Assembly: GCA_964356745.1 (NCBI GenBank)
Contig: CAYHIW010000022.1
Location: 1-17,543, forward strand
Length of the DNA: 17,543 nt
Source: CAYHIW01 sp964356745
GTDB taxonomy: Bacteria > Patescibacteriota > Microgenomatia > UBA1406 > GWC2-37-13
Reading direction: 5' to 3'
Shown piece by piece: positions 1 to 7,308 of the stretch (its first letter is position 1; every line of letters starts with the position of its first letter). Both the position numbers and the translations under genes were made by a program. Below the pieces are notes generated by a model. That model was given only the letters and a program-made list of their open reading frames with translations, made no database searches and was not told the DNA's origin.

Positions 1-1
1 A

Positions 2-7
2 TATAAT
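2..7 (+). promoter_or_regulatory. Possible -10 box of the first glycosyltransferase gene
   Basis: A perfect TATAAT lies 23 nt before the ATG at 31. The window edge removes any -35 region. A second TATATT at 14-19, 11 nt before the ATG, is an alternative that would fit the short-leader pattern of the other genes here. There is no Shine-Dalgarno-like sequence between either box and the ATG. Confidence 0.35.
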
Positions 8-30
8 TGAAGCTATATTTTGATATAGTT

Positions 31-1575
31 ATGAAAAAGATACTTTCGATCATATTTCTCATCGTTATTGGGCTAGGATTTTATATTGCGACCCTTAAAG
101 GAATTTCTGGCAATCCTCATCCTCGAGATTTTAAAAACAATCTCGATCAGGCTACCAAACCTTTCGAGCTTTCACCAGAACGTGGTAGATATTTATTAAC
201 TTATTCGCTAGCAGAGAACAATTCATTTAGCCTCAATAAAGAGTCGGCAGATGCAGCTTACCCCGACGTCGGTTATATTGATGGAAAGTATTATATTTAT
301 TTTGCGCCTGGAGTCTCCATCGTTGCATTACCAGGATATCTGTTAGGCAAGTCTTTTGGATTAGCACAAGTGTTTTCGTATTTTATGGTAAGCCTCTTCG
401 CGATTCTAAATTTAATATTCATCTACTTAATCTCAAAAAATGTTTTCAAAATCAGCAATGGATTTGCATTACTCTCCGCAATCACATTTGGATTTGCTAC
501 TACTTCGTGGAGCTATGCGGTAACGCTCTATCAACACCATATATCGTTATTTTTTATTCTTAGTTCGTATTATGCTGCGTGGAAGTATTCATTTTCGAAA
601 AGGTGGTATCAAGCATTTTATATTTGGCTTTCCTTCGGTCTGTCATTGTTTTTAGACTATCCCAATGCCATCTTGATGCTTCCTGTATTGATATATTTTT
701 TTCTGTCCACTTTCTCTATAAAATCATTTGCGCGTAATGTAAAAATTTCATTTTCTCTCAATGCGCTATTGACGTCTGTAATCTTTTTTGCGCTTATTTT
801 TCTTCATGGTTACTACAACTATGTTAATTTCGGATCTCCGACAAAATTAAGTGGAGAATTAACGGGGTACAAGTCTATTGTTGAAGCCCAGGAAAAACAA
901 CGTTTGACTGAAAATCAAAAAACACAAGGACCGATTCTAGAAAATAAAAGCGCGCTTACTTTTTTTTCTGAAGAACAGCTTGTTAATGGGGCGACAATTC
1001 TTAGCTTTAGTAGAGATCGAGGACTTTTCCTATTCTCACCTGTTTTGTTAATAGGTCTCATCTATATGCTCTATTTTTATGTTAAAAAAAGAGCGCGAGA
1101 AGTAGCTGTCTTAATCGCACTCATCATTGTTAATTTATTTCTTTATTCGAGTTGGGGTGATCCTTGGGGAGGTTGGGCGTATGGACCCCGATATATGTTA
1201 ATCACCATGTCCATTCTTTCCATTTTCGTCGCTGTTTTTTTGGCTCAAAAGAAAAACCTATTGAACAACATTCTTAGTAAGACTCTGTTTTTAGTATTGT
1301 TTGGAGTATCAAGCGCAATAGCGTTACTTGGTGTACTTACTACAAATGCCGTTCCACCCAAAGTTGAAGCGGATTATTTGAAAATGAACTACAACTATCT
1401 GCATAACTTTATTTTTTATGAACGTGGTCAAAGTAGTAGTTTTATTTTTAACGAATATCTTTCTCCTTTAATCTCCTTAAAAAATTACTCTTATTTGATT
1501 TGGGGATTATTGATTTTCATTGCTCTTATACTGTTATTCGTTATGCCATTGTTTGAAAAAAATCATGAATCTTAG
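31..1575 (+). CDS. Polytopic membrane glycosyltransferase, GT-C-like (514 aa)
   Basis: This is an integral membrane protein with roughly ten hydrophobic segments. The first helix covers residues 3-20, and a long extracytoplasmic loop (about 25-92) follows it. The loop ends in a Y-x-D-V-G-Y-I-D-G-K-Y-Y stretch and an F-A-P-G (residues 78-94), and a later WGDPWGGWAYGPRY stretch sits at 375-388. These conserved spots recur in GT39/ArnT-like GT-C proteins of CPR and Chloroflexi, which use polyprenyl-phosphate sugars. The sugar and acceptor cannot be read from the sequence. I chose ATG 31 over the in-frame TTG at 7, which lies inside a TATAAT and would add eight residues before the membrane helix. 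The gene overlaps the next glycosyltransferase by 11 nt, suggesting translational coupling. A non-enzymatic polytopic membrane protein is possible but less likely. Confidence 0.72.
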   Translation: MKKILSIIFLIVIGLGFYIATLKGISGNPHPRDFKNNLDQATKPFELSPERGRYLLTYSLAENNSFSLNKESADAAYPDVGYIDGKYYIYFAPGVSIVALPGYLLGKSFGLAQVFSYFMVSLFAILNLIFIYLISKNVFKISNGFALLSAITFGFATTSWSYAVTLYQHHISLFFILSSYYAAWKYSFSKRWYQAFYIWLSFGLSLFLDYPNAILMLPVLIYFFLSTFSIKSFARNVKISFSLNALLTSVIFFALIFLHGYYNYVNFGSPTKLSGELTGYKSIVEAQEKQRLTENQKTQGPILENKSALTFFSEEQLVNGATILSFSRDRGLFLFSPVLLIGLIYMLYFYVKKRAREVAVLIALIIVNLFLYSSWGDPWGGWAYGPRYMLITMSILSIFVAVFLAQKKNLLNNILSKTLFLVLFGVSSAIALLGVLTTNAVPPKVEADYLKMNYNYLHNFIFYERGQSSSFIFNEYLSPLISLKNYSYLIWGLLIFIALILLFVMPLFEKNHES

Positions 1576-3157
1576 CGTTACATTTAACATTAAATCGCTT
1601 CTTAAGTTGCATGATTGGATTCAGAAACATATCCCATGGCAGAAAATAACGATCATCTTGGCTGTTATTTTAAGTATTTCAACAACTGTTTGGGCATACC
1701 TCAATGACTATATTGTTTCATACGGTGACGCAGAGTCTCATCTCAATATTGCTAAACGTGTCATTCACAGTCTTACTCCTGGGTTTGCCCAACTCGGAGG
1801 TATCTGGCTTCCGATCCCTCATCTTATGATGGTTCCGTTTGTATGGTCTGACACTTTATGGCAGACCGGATTGGCAGGTTCAATCGTATCGGGATTCTGC
1901 TATGTAATAAGTTCTATTTTTATCTACAAAATGACTCGTCTTGTCACAAAAAGTCATGGTGCAGGATTTATCGCCGCTCTTGTATTCATGCTTAATCCAA
2001 ATATTCTGTACATGCAAACAACTGCAATGACAGAGCTCGCACTCATCATGTTTTTTATTCTGTCAACTCATTTTTTTATTCGTTTTATTAAAAACGATAA
2101 TTATCTTTTTTCTCTTATTGCCGCTGCCTTTTTTGGATTCTGTGCAACGCTTACTCGCTACGACGGTTGGTTTCTGGTGATATTTCAAGCTTTGACAATT
2201 CTTATTATGTATATACGAAAGAGAGAGTTATGGCAAAAGATGGAGGGCAAGTTCTTACTCTACGCAACTCCTGCTTTTTTTGGCGTATTTATCTGGCTTC
2301 TTTGGGATTATCTTATTTTAGGCGATGCGCTTTACTTCACCAATAGTGAGTTTTCGGCAAAAACGCAACAAATGAACTGGCTTGCAAGAGGCGAACTCCC
2401 CGCATACCACAATATACTCCAATCTTTTTCTTATTATTTTGTTACGGCGATGAGTAATGTTGGAGTCATCATTTCTGCAATCTCCCTCATCGGTCTTACG
2501 TCATTTCTTTTTGCAAAAACTGACAAGAAGCGATTTCTTATTATTTTTATCTTGCTTGTTCCCTTTGTATTTTATGTCTACACACTTTATGTCGGACAGT
2601 CGGTCATTTTTATTCCCCATTTAACACCGGTCGACTTTGAATGGCGACTTTTTAATGTGAGGTATGGCATCATGGCAGTTCCAATTGCCGCCTTTTTTGT
2701 TGGTTATTTATTTCACAAAAGTAAACTAGCTGGAAAGTGGTTTCTTTTAGCTCTTTTCATTTTACAATTTGCTTTGTATTTTGTTGGATACTCAAAAGTT
2801 ATCACATGGGAAGATGGGGTAGTTGGACTATCACATGCCAAACGACCTAACGCTGAATACTGGATGAAAAAGAACTACGATGGTGGCCTTGTGCTTTTGG
2901 ATGACTATGCCAGAACGGTAAGCGTTATCCGAACAGGTATTCCAATGGAAAATAATATTTACGTTGGAAATAAACCATACTGGGAAGAATCACTTAAGGC
3001 ACCAGAAAAATATGCCCGATGGGTAGTAATGCAAAAAAATGACGCAGTTTGGAATGCGGTTTATGACAACGAAGAAGTACGAGGACGGCTTTTCAAATAC
3101 TTCCAAAAGGTGTATACTTCACCAGAAATCCTTATTTTTAGAAAACCCAAAAATTAA
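1565..3157 (+). CDS. Polytopic membrane glycosyltransferase, GT39/ArnT-like (530 aa)
   Basis: This is a second GT-C-type membrane protein. After the first helix (about 28-46) comes a loop with Y-G-D-A-E-S-H-L (residues 53-60) and L-G-G-I-W-L-P-x-P-H (77-86). This acidic/histidine loop is typical of PMT-like glycosyltransferases, where the first-loop acid contributes to catalysis or metal and lipid-phosphate binding. A T-R-Y-D-G-W stretch follows in a later loop, then further helices and a soluble tail of about 110 residues. The family uses lipid-linked sugars at the outer membrane face; the actual donor is unknown. I chose ATG 1565 because upstream in-frame codons lie within the preceding gene's last helix. 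The start overlaps that gene's end by 11 nt and has no Shine-Dalgarno motif, so translation is probably coupled. It is likely co-transcribed with the genes on either side. Confidence 0.8.
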   Translation: MNLSVTFNIKSLLKLHDWIQKHIPWQKITIILAVILSISTTVWAYLNDYIVSYGDAESHLNIAKRVIHSLTPGFAQLGGIWLPIPHLMMVPFVWSDTLWQTGLAGSIVSGFCYVISSIFIYKMTRLVTKSHGAGFIAALVFMLNPNILYMQTTAMTELALIMFFILSTHFFIRFIKNDNYLFSLIAAAFFGFCATLTRYDGWFLVIFQALTILIMYIRKRELWQKMEGKFLLYATPAFFGVFIWLLWDYLILGDALYFTNSEFSAKTQQMNWLARGELPAYHNILQSFSYYFVTAMSNVGVIISAISLIGLTSFLFAKTDKKRFLIIFILLVPFVFYVYTLYVGQSVIFIPHLTPVDFEWRLFNVRYGIMAVPIAAFFVGYLFHKSKLAGKWFLLALFILQFALYFVGYSKVITWEDGVVGLSHAKRPNAEYWMKKNYDGGLVLLDDYARTVSVIRTGIPMENNIYVGNKPYWEESLKAPEKYARWVVMQKNDAVWNAVYDNEEVRGRLFKYFQKVYTSPEILIFRKPKN

Positions 3158-3220
3158 TTTATCCATTTGTCATTTCGGCATTTAACCAATCAATCAGAAA
3201 ATAATCAAATGGATCAATCA

Positions 3221-3248
3221 ATGATTAAATGATAAATGAAAAAATGAA
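3221..3248 (+). repeat. Degenerate heptanucleotide repeat across a start codon
   Basis: Four consecutive 7-nt units are visible: ATGATTA, AATGATA, AATGAAA, AAATGAA. Both candidate start codons (3229 and 3244) of the following gene lie inside the repeat, so the translation start region appears to be repeat-derived. Confidence 0.6.
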
Positions 3249-4476
3249 AAATTTCTTTAAAACACTCGTCATTTTAGTATTGATTCTTACTTCATCATTC
3301 ATCATTCGTCATTCCTCAGTGATGGCTTCCGAGAGATTCTTCGACCTTCAGTCTATTGATACGATGAAGTATTCAAGAGATACCGCACGAAACAAAAGCG
3401 TTACCAAAGAGATTCCCAACTTTGTTAAAGCGGCAGCCACTCTTAATCCAACACATATTGCAATTTCAACTCCGTATGATGAAGAATTTTATCCGGTACT
3501 AAAAATCTGGGTGTCTGAAGCGCGCAAACATAAACTGAAGGTTTGGTTTCGTGGCAACTTCTCATCGTGGGAAGGCTGGTTTGATTATCCCAAGTTTGAG
3601 AATCCCAATGATCACAACTGGAAAACCAGCACGTTTATTCAGAATCATCCGGACCTGTTTGAAGATGGTGATATTTTTACTCCGGTGCCAGAACCAGAAA
3701 ACGGAGGATTTGGAGACCCAAGAAGAGGAGAGGACATTAAACAAAAGTTCTTTGCCTTTCTTCCTGAGTCGTACCAAACCTGCAAAGTTTCGTTTGAGAT
3801 CATTGGAAAAGATGTACGTTGTGGTTATTTTTCGGTGAACGGCGATGTAGCCAAATTATTCACCAAAGAAATGGTTAAACAAACGGGTGGAGTACTCGTT
3901 ATTGATCACTACGTAAAAACAGCTAAACAACTCAAAGAAGATATTATTAAATATCACGAAACAGTCCAGGCGCCAATAATACTGGGCGAGTATGGCACTC
4001 CCATCCCAGACATTCACGGTGATCTGTCAGAGCAAGCGCAGGCTGATCTTATTTACGACAATATGAAAGAGCTTGTCAAAATACGCACGATTACGAAAGG
4101 AATCAATTACTGGACTGCGTTTGGTGGATCAACCAGCTTGTTTGGAAAGAATTTTGCTCCCCGCAAAGCAGTTGGTGTAATTGCAGAATACTACAAACCA
4201 AAACAGCTTAAATTTTTTGTAAAAAACTGGAGAAACACACCTTTGAAGGACGTTTCGATTAAAGTTACCAATCTTGAAAGTAATGAAATTACCGATATAA
4301 ATGGACGAGCAGATGTACTCACAATTAAAGATTACAAAATAATTCATATTGAGAAGGAGGGGTATAGGTCTCGCTATTTCTTTGTCGATGACAAGAACTC
4401 AAAAGATTTAATTCACGTAACGCTCGATGAGAAAAGACCAGGGATCTTCGACTTCCTCAAACGATTATTCATATGA
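3229..4476 (+). CDS. Secreted glycoside-hydrolase-like TIM-barrel protein with C-terminal beta-sandwich domain (415 aa)
   Basis: The N-terminus is a signal peptide: basic start, hydrophobic core about 9-26, possible cleavage after V-M-A at 31-33. The central part (about 35-320) alternates beta/alpha segments like a clan GH-A barrel. An acid-rich P-V-P-E-P-E-N-G-G (E155 or E157) fits the acid/base position at the end of strand 4. I-I-L-G-E-Y-G-T-P (E254) fits the nucleophile position at the end of strand 7. Both assignments come from motif spacing only. Residues about 327-402 form a carboxypeptidase-regulatory-like beta-sandwich with P-L-K-D-V-S-I and a later D-I-N-G-R-A. A short basic amphipathic tail ends the protein. 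It sits 71 nt after the glycosyltransferases, so processing of a surface or extracellular glycan is a reasonable guess. ATG 3229 is taken as start; ATG 3244 is an equal alternative, and neither has a Shine-Dalgarno sequence. Confidence 0.6.
   Translation: MINEKMKNFFKTLVILVLILTSSFIIRHSSVMASERFFDLQSIDTMKYSRDTARNKSVTKEIPNFVKAAATLNPTHIAISTPYDEEFYPVLKIWVSEARKHKLKVWFRGNFSSWEGWFDYPKFENPNDHNWKTSTFIQNHPDLFEDGDIFTPVPEPENGGFGDPRRGEDIKQKFFAFLPESYQTCKVSFEIIGKDVRCGYFSVNGDVAKLFTKEMVKQTGGVLVIDHYVKTAKQLKEDIIKYHETVQAPIILGEYGTPIPDIHGDLSEQAQADLIYDNMKELVKIRTITKGINYWTAFGGSTSLFGKNFAPRKAVGVIAEYYKPKQLKFFVKNWRNTPLKDVSIKVTNLESNEITDINGRADVLTIKDYKIIHIEKEGYRSRYFFVDDKNSKDLIHVTLDEKRPGIFDFLKRLFI
3291..3318 (+). repeat. Heptanucleotide repeat inside the signal-peptide coding region
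   Basis: Four 7-nt units follow one another: TTCATCA, TTCATCA, TTCGTCA, TTCCTCA. They encode the distal hydrophobic/polar part of the signal peptide of the hydrolase-like gene. Their complement (TGATGAA-like) resembles the units at 3221-3248 in opposite orientation. Confidence 0.7.
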
Positions 4477-5552
4477 AAGAAAGACATAGAACACCAATTA
4501 TTCCTCAAGGCATCACTTTAGTTCGATCTTCACACGCGGTAAACAGTGTTGATTCTCAAAGAACAGTTGCTCAGGAGACACGACGAATTAATACTCCACA
4601 ATTTATAACTGATACTTTTTTTGACACTTCAAAAGATAGTACTCTTGTGATATTCAAACCAACAAGGGAAACTGCAGTATCTGTAGTAATTCCATCAGGA
4701 CCATACACTCCTGATTCGGTTATGATTATTGCTGCAGACCAGCACATTCTCGCTTCGGACTCACCGCTTGACCCTATAGATCCATCCGAAACAGCCTTTA
4801 TTTACGATTACGATTTTGAAACACAGTACATCTATTGGCAAACGGTACTTACAACATTGCAGTTTTTTCAAAATGGAACGTACTTTGAGAATGCCGCTGT
4901 TGAGTACTCGAATGAACAGCATCGTACTCCACGCTCGATTGGAGTTCCTCATGGGCAAATCGGCACGTTCAACAATCTTCAAAATTTGATTCGTAGTACA
5001 GACCCCGATCTGAAAGATTCTCGCCTTGCGTTTGAAGAAGCAGTGGTAATGGAAAATAAGTACAGAAACAGTTCTTTAACTCAAGGTCTTATATCTATTC
5101 ACACACAAATGAAACGCCAAATTCCCAAACGTGACTCTAAAAATTTACGATGGAGTATGTATGGTCGTTCTGAGGCAAATACTCCACCGTTTGGATACCA
5201 ATTCGAACTTTCAGGAAGGTACGATGGTGAAACTTTTGCAAATTTTATGAGAACACATCATGAAATTTATGAGAGCGTTGCAACTCAACTCTTCCAAGAC
5301 CATTCGTTAATTCATCCTGAAACTATTGTATATCAACCCACATATCGGTTATATATACAGCGAGACGAGACAATTGGAGATGGTGGTGGACTTCTTATTG
5401 TCGTATCACCAAATATTGTAGCGCCTGCAGGAGCCATGGATGCAGCAGGTCATATCCTCAACAGAGCACCAGAAAATCCTGTACAAGTAAATCATGATGA
5501 AATTAAGACGCAACGAGATCGACTTGTCCATTTTTTACGTGAAGGGTTTTAG
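4473..5552 (+). CDS. Unrecognised soluble protein, weak resemblance to HIT/GalT fold (359 aa)
   Basis: I do not recognise this protein. It has no signal peptide or membrane helix and reads as a cytoplasmic alpha/beta protein. It starts on the ATGA overlap with the stop of the hydrolase-like gene (4 nt shared), so it is very probably co-translated with the surface-glycan genes upstream. A stretch around residues 135-163 (F-F-Q-N-G, then P-H-G-Q-I at 159-163) recalls the nucleotidyltransferase signature H-P-H-G-Q of galactose-1-phosphate uridylyltransferases. The first histidine of that signature is valine here and the nucleophile-position histidine is H160. This could be chance. A glycine-rich G-D-G-G-G turn lies near residue 305. 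The 3' end overlaps the convergent SGNH gene by 4 nt. The CDS call is firm because of length and operon position; the function is open. Confidence 0.8.
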   Translation: MKERHRTPIIPQGITLVRSSHAVNSVDSQRTVAQETRRINTPQFITDTFFDTSKDSTLVIFKPTRETAVSVVIPSGPYTPDSVMIIAADQHILASDSPLDPIDPSETAFIYDYDFETQYIYWQTVLTTLQFFQNGTYFENAAVEYSNEQHRTPRSIGVPHGQIGTFNNLQNLIRSTDPDLKDSRLAFEEAVVMENKYRNSSLTQGLISIHTQMKRQIPKRDSKNLRWSMYGRSEANTPPFGYQFELSGRYDGETFANFMRTHHEIYESVATQLFQDHSLIHPETIVYQPTYRLYIQRDETIGDGGGLLIVVSPNIVAPAGAMDAAGHILNRAPENPVQVNHDEIKTQRDRLVHFLREGF

Positions 5553-6484
5553 TTAAGAAGAAGTGTTTTGGCGATTTCGTCAGCGGTAAATTTGTGTCCT
5601 TCAACAGAGGCGTGGATTCCATCCCCTGGGTTTGCATACTCACGCTTCACTTCCTTTTGATTATTTATGACAGATCGCTCAAACACATTAATAAGATTTA
5701 CATTTAAGATCTTTGCAAGGGCAACCGCGTTCTCAAGCTGCTCAACAATGTGACCAGAATGTTCAAATGAAGAAGTATAGCTCCAGTTAACCCCATTTGG
5801 TCCCTTACCAAAGTCTGCTCGCAGTGGAGCTATTTCCGCAAGCATATAAACGTCTGCGCCTGTTTTTTTTGCTTCTTCAACAAGTTTTGTAAGCGTTAAC
5901 CAATGCTTATCTCGATCGTATGGCGAGAATGGATTGTATGCGAAGGAACCTATGACGATTATGTCTGCTCCGATCTGTGAAATAGAAGGATAATTTCGGT
6001 CTTGATAGTTGAATGATTTGGTAAATCGACCGAGACCTTCTTCTACGTTCTGTGCTCCTTGACCGTAGTTGTATAGTTCAAACTGGGTCTCAGGATATTT
6101 TTTCTTAAGACTTCCTTCTAGATATTCTAGTCGTTCACCCATAGTATCTACCATCGAATCTCCAAAGATTGCGATTTTATAGCTTTTTTTACGGGGAACA
6201 GAAGTAAGTTCGGCTACGGGCGCCGACTCTTCAAGAACTGGAGTAGGAGAGATCGATTCGGTAGCTACGCCTGCAACGCTTGGAGCACTTTCTTGCACTA
6301 CAACTTGCACTTGCTTTGCTTTTGTTTGAAGAACTGAGTTAGCAAATATATTTACACCAAACAGAAGAAGAAAAACCACAAAGCCTGAGCTTAATAGGAG
6401 ACGGCTTACTTTTCTTCCGGCAAGAAACTCAATAAAAGAAGCGTCCTCCCAGTGAGTTTGTTTTACATATCTCGCGACCGGCAT
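5549..6484 (-). CDS. Membrane-anchored SGNH/GDSL hydrolase (311 aa)
   Basis: The order is a short cytoplasmic N-terminus, one transmembrane anchor (about 29-48), a low-complexity Ser/Pro/Val/Glu linker (about 60-97) and an SGNH hydrolase domain (about 101-311). All four family blocks are visible. Block I is F-G-D-S with nucleophile S110. Block II has G141 or G143 in Y-N-Y-G-Q-G. Block III has N184 in G-S-F-A-Y-N. Block V is D-G-I-H with D288 and H291. The catalytic domain should lie outside the membrane, where relatives act as esterases or acyltransferases on cell-wall or exopolysaccharide groups; the substrate is inferred from neighbouring glycosyltransferases. I chose ATG 6484 because a good promoter ends 6 nt before it. 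The longer TTG-started frame would start upstream of that promoter's -35. Confidence 0.88.
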   Translation of the reverse strand: MPVARYVKQTHWEDASFIEFLAGRKVSRLLLSSGFVVFLLLFGVNIFANSVLQTKAKQVQVVVQESAPSVAGVATESISPTPVLEESAPVAELTSVPRKKSYKIAIFGDSMVDTMGERLEYLEGSLKKKYPETQFELYNYGQGAQNVEEGLGRFTKSFNYQDRNYPSISQIGADIIVIGSFAYNPFSPYDRDKHWLTLTKLVEEAKKTGADVYMLAEIAPLRADFGKGPNGVNWSYTSSFEHSGHIVEQLENAVALAKILNVNLINVFERSVINNQKEVKREYANPGDGIHASVEGHKFTADEIAKTLLLN

Positions 6485-6490
6485 AATTTC

Positions 6491-6519
6491 AGTGTAGAGG
6501 ATACTGACAACGTTTGCAA
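6491..6519 (-). promoter_or_regulatory. Promoter of the SGNH hydrolase gene (leaderless layout)
   Basis: Read on the minus strand, TTGCAA (6519-6514) is followed after 17 nt by TACACT (6496-6491), and the ATG begins 6 nt later at 6484. The expected start of transcription therefore falls at or beside the start codon. Confidence 0.6.
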
Positions 6520-6524
6520 GCGTT
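6509..6524. promoter_or_regulatory. Operator-like inverted repeat over the SGNH promoter -35
   Basis: AACGTTTGCAAGCGTT is a 16-bp inverted repeat with one mismatched pair (14 of 16 positions symmetric). It covers the -35 TTGCAA of the SGNH promoter, where a bound repressor would block RNA polymerase. No cognate regulator is known. Confidence 0.35.
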
Positions 6525-6621
6525 AACAATGTAGATTTTTGACGGATAATGTATTACTGAATAGACTGTCACAGCAGTCTAAATCTATATCTAGCCTCCA
6601 TTAGCACTCGTATCCCAACTC

Positions 6622-6656
6622 TGCTAACAATTAACCATTACCAATTAACAATTATT
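6622..6656 (+). repeat. Degenerate heptanucleotide repeat upstream of lexA
   Basis: Five 7-nt units can be laid out: TGCTAAC, AATTAAC, CATTACC, AATTAAC, AATTATT. The array ends 3 nt before the lexA -35 box. The rest of the 6525-6695 gap holds only this, the lexA promoter and a 7-bp hairpin at 6562-6581 with no U-run. Confidence 0.6.
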
Positions 6657-6659
6657 CCC

Positions 6660-6689
6660 TTGACAAGGTGAACAATTGTTTACTATACT
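6660..6689 (+). promoter_or_regulatory. lexA promoter
   Basis: A perfect -35 TTGACA (6660-6665), an 18-nt spacer and TATACT (6684-6689) lie directly before lexA. Only 6 nt separate the -10 from the ATG at 6696, predicting a leaderless transcript. Confidence 0.82.
6668..6683. promoter_or_regulatory. LexA-box-like operator between -35 and -10
   Basis: GTGAACAATTGTTTAC is an imperfect 16-bp palindrome with a perfect 10-bp core AACAATTGTT. It fits the Gram-positive LexA box core GAAC-4N-GTTC at seven of eight fixed positions (GAAC AATT GTTT). It fills almost exactly the spacer of the lexA promoter, as expected for autorepression. Confidence 0.65.
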
Positions 6690-6695
6690 GGAAAT

Positions 6696-7262
6696 ATGAA
6701 TCATCGTCTCGACTCACTCAAACGTTTTTATAAGAAGAAAAGAAGACTTCCTTCGTATAGCGAAATGCTTCAACTCTTTGGTGTCAACTCTAAGAACTCT
6801 ATTTTCAAGATCATTAAGCTATTTGTCGAGGAGGGTTTTATCAAAAAAGAGAGTGGTAAGCTGTCTCCAACCTCAAAGTTCTTTCAACTCCCTCTTCTCG
6901 GGCTGGTAAAAGCTGGCTTTCCTATTCTTGCTGAAGAAGACAAGAAATATATTACCTTAGACGACTATCTCATTGGTGACCCTGTTTCGTCATTTCTTCT
7001 TACGGTAAGCGGTGACTCACTCATGGATCTTGGGATATTTGAAGGAGACATCGTCATAGTCGAGAGAAGGAAAAATGCGCAAACCGGTGACATTGTCCTC
7101 GCAGAGATTGATCGTTCTTGGACGCTCAAAATTTTTCGCAAAGATAAAACAACCGGAAAACCATATCTTATCGCTGCAAACGCCAAATACCCTCCTTTTT
7201 ATCCCCGTGAGGAACTTATCATTCACGGCGTCATAAAAGCCCTTGTACGCAAGATCCATTAA
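6696..7262 (+). CDS. lexA: LexA-family SOS repressor / S24-type autoprotease (188 aa)
   Basis: The N-terminal part (about 1-55) is a winged helix-turn-helix with the LexA pattern F-Y-K-K-K-R-R-L-P-S-Y-S-E-M, a recognition helix near 31-45 and E-E-G-F-I. The C-terminal part is a peptidase S24 domain. The self-cleavage bond A73-G74 lies in L-V-K-A-G-F-P, the nucleophile S108 in S-G-D-S-L, and the general-base lysine K145 in W-T-L-K-I-F. All three are in the expected order, so the protein should be cleavable during a DNA-damage response. The length is somewhat below the roughly 200 residues of E. coli LexA. The gene has its own promoter with a LexA-box-like palindrome in the spacer, so autoregulation is likely. 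A phage-type CI/S24 repressor is an alternative, but the LexA-like N-terminus and lack of phage genes argue against it. Confidence 0.87.
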   Translation: MNHRLDSLKRFYKKKRRLPSYSEMLQLFGVNSKNSIFKIIKLFVEEGFIKKESGKLSPTSKFFQLPLLGLVKAGFPILAEEDKKYITLDDYLIGDPVSSFLLTVSGDSLMDLGIFEGDIVIVERRKNAQTGDIVLAEIDRSWTLKIFRKDKTTGKPYLIAANAKYPPFYPREELIIHGVIKALVRKIH

Positions 7263-7268
7263 ATGGAT
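7254..7268. promoter_or_regulatory. 15-bp palindrome before the speD promoter
   Basis: ATCCATT-A-AATGGAT is a perfect inverted repeat with a single central base. It covers the lexA stop codon and ends 1 nt before the -35 box of the next gene. It may be an operator or a weak hairpin at the end of lexA; no U-run follows. Confidence 0.35.
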
Positions 7269-7269
7269 A

Positions 7270-7298
7270 TTGACAAAGTTTCTCCAATTCTTTATTGT
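7270..7298 (+). promoter_or_regulatory. speD promoter (short leader)
   Basis: A perfect TTGACA (7270-7275) is followed after 17 nt by TATTGT (7293-7298), which matches the -10 consensus at four of six positions. The ATG is 10 nt further on, so the predicted leader is only a few bases. It begins 7 nt after the lexA stop, so speD can be expressed apart from lexA. Confidence 0.55.
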
Positions 7299-7308
7299 TA
7301 ATTTTTAT

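Noticed and set aside
3221..3318. A CRISPR-like or mobile repeat array.
   Set aside because: Units are 7 nt and degenerate, with no spacers and no terminal inverted repeats of an insertion sequence.
6562..6581. A 7-bp hairpin in the gap before lexA as a terminator.
   Set aside because: No U-run follows on either strand and no gene ends there.
6696..7262. lexA as a prophage repressor marking a phage remnant.
   Set aside because: No phage genes are nearby, the N-terminus is LexA-type and the operator resembles a chromosomal SOS box.
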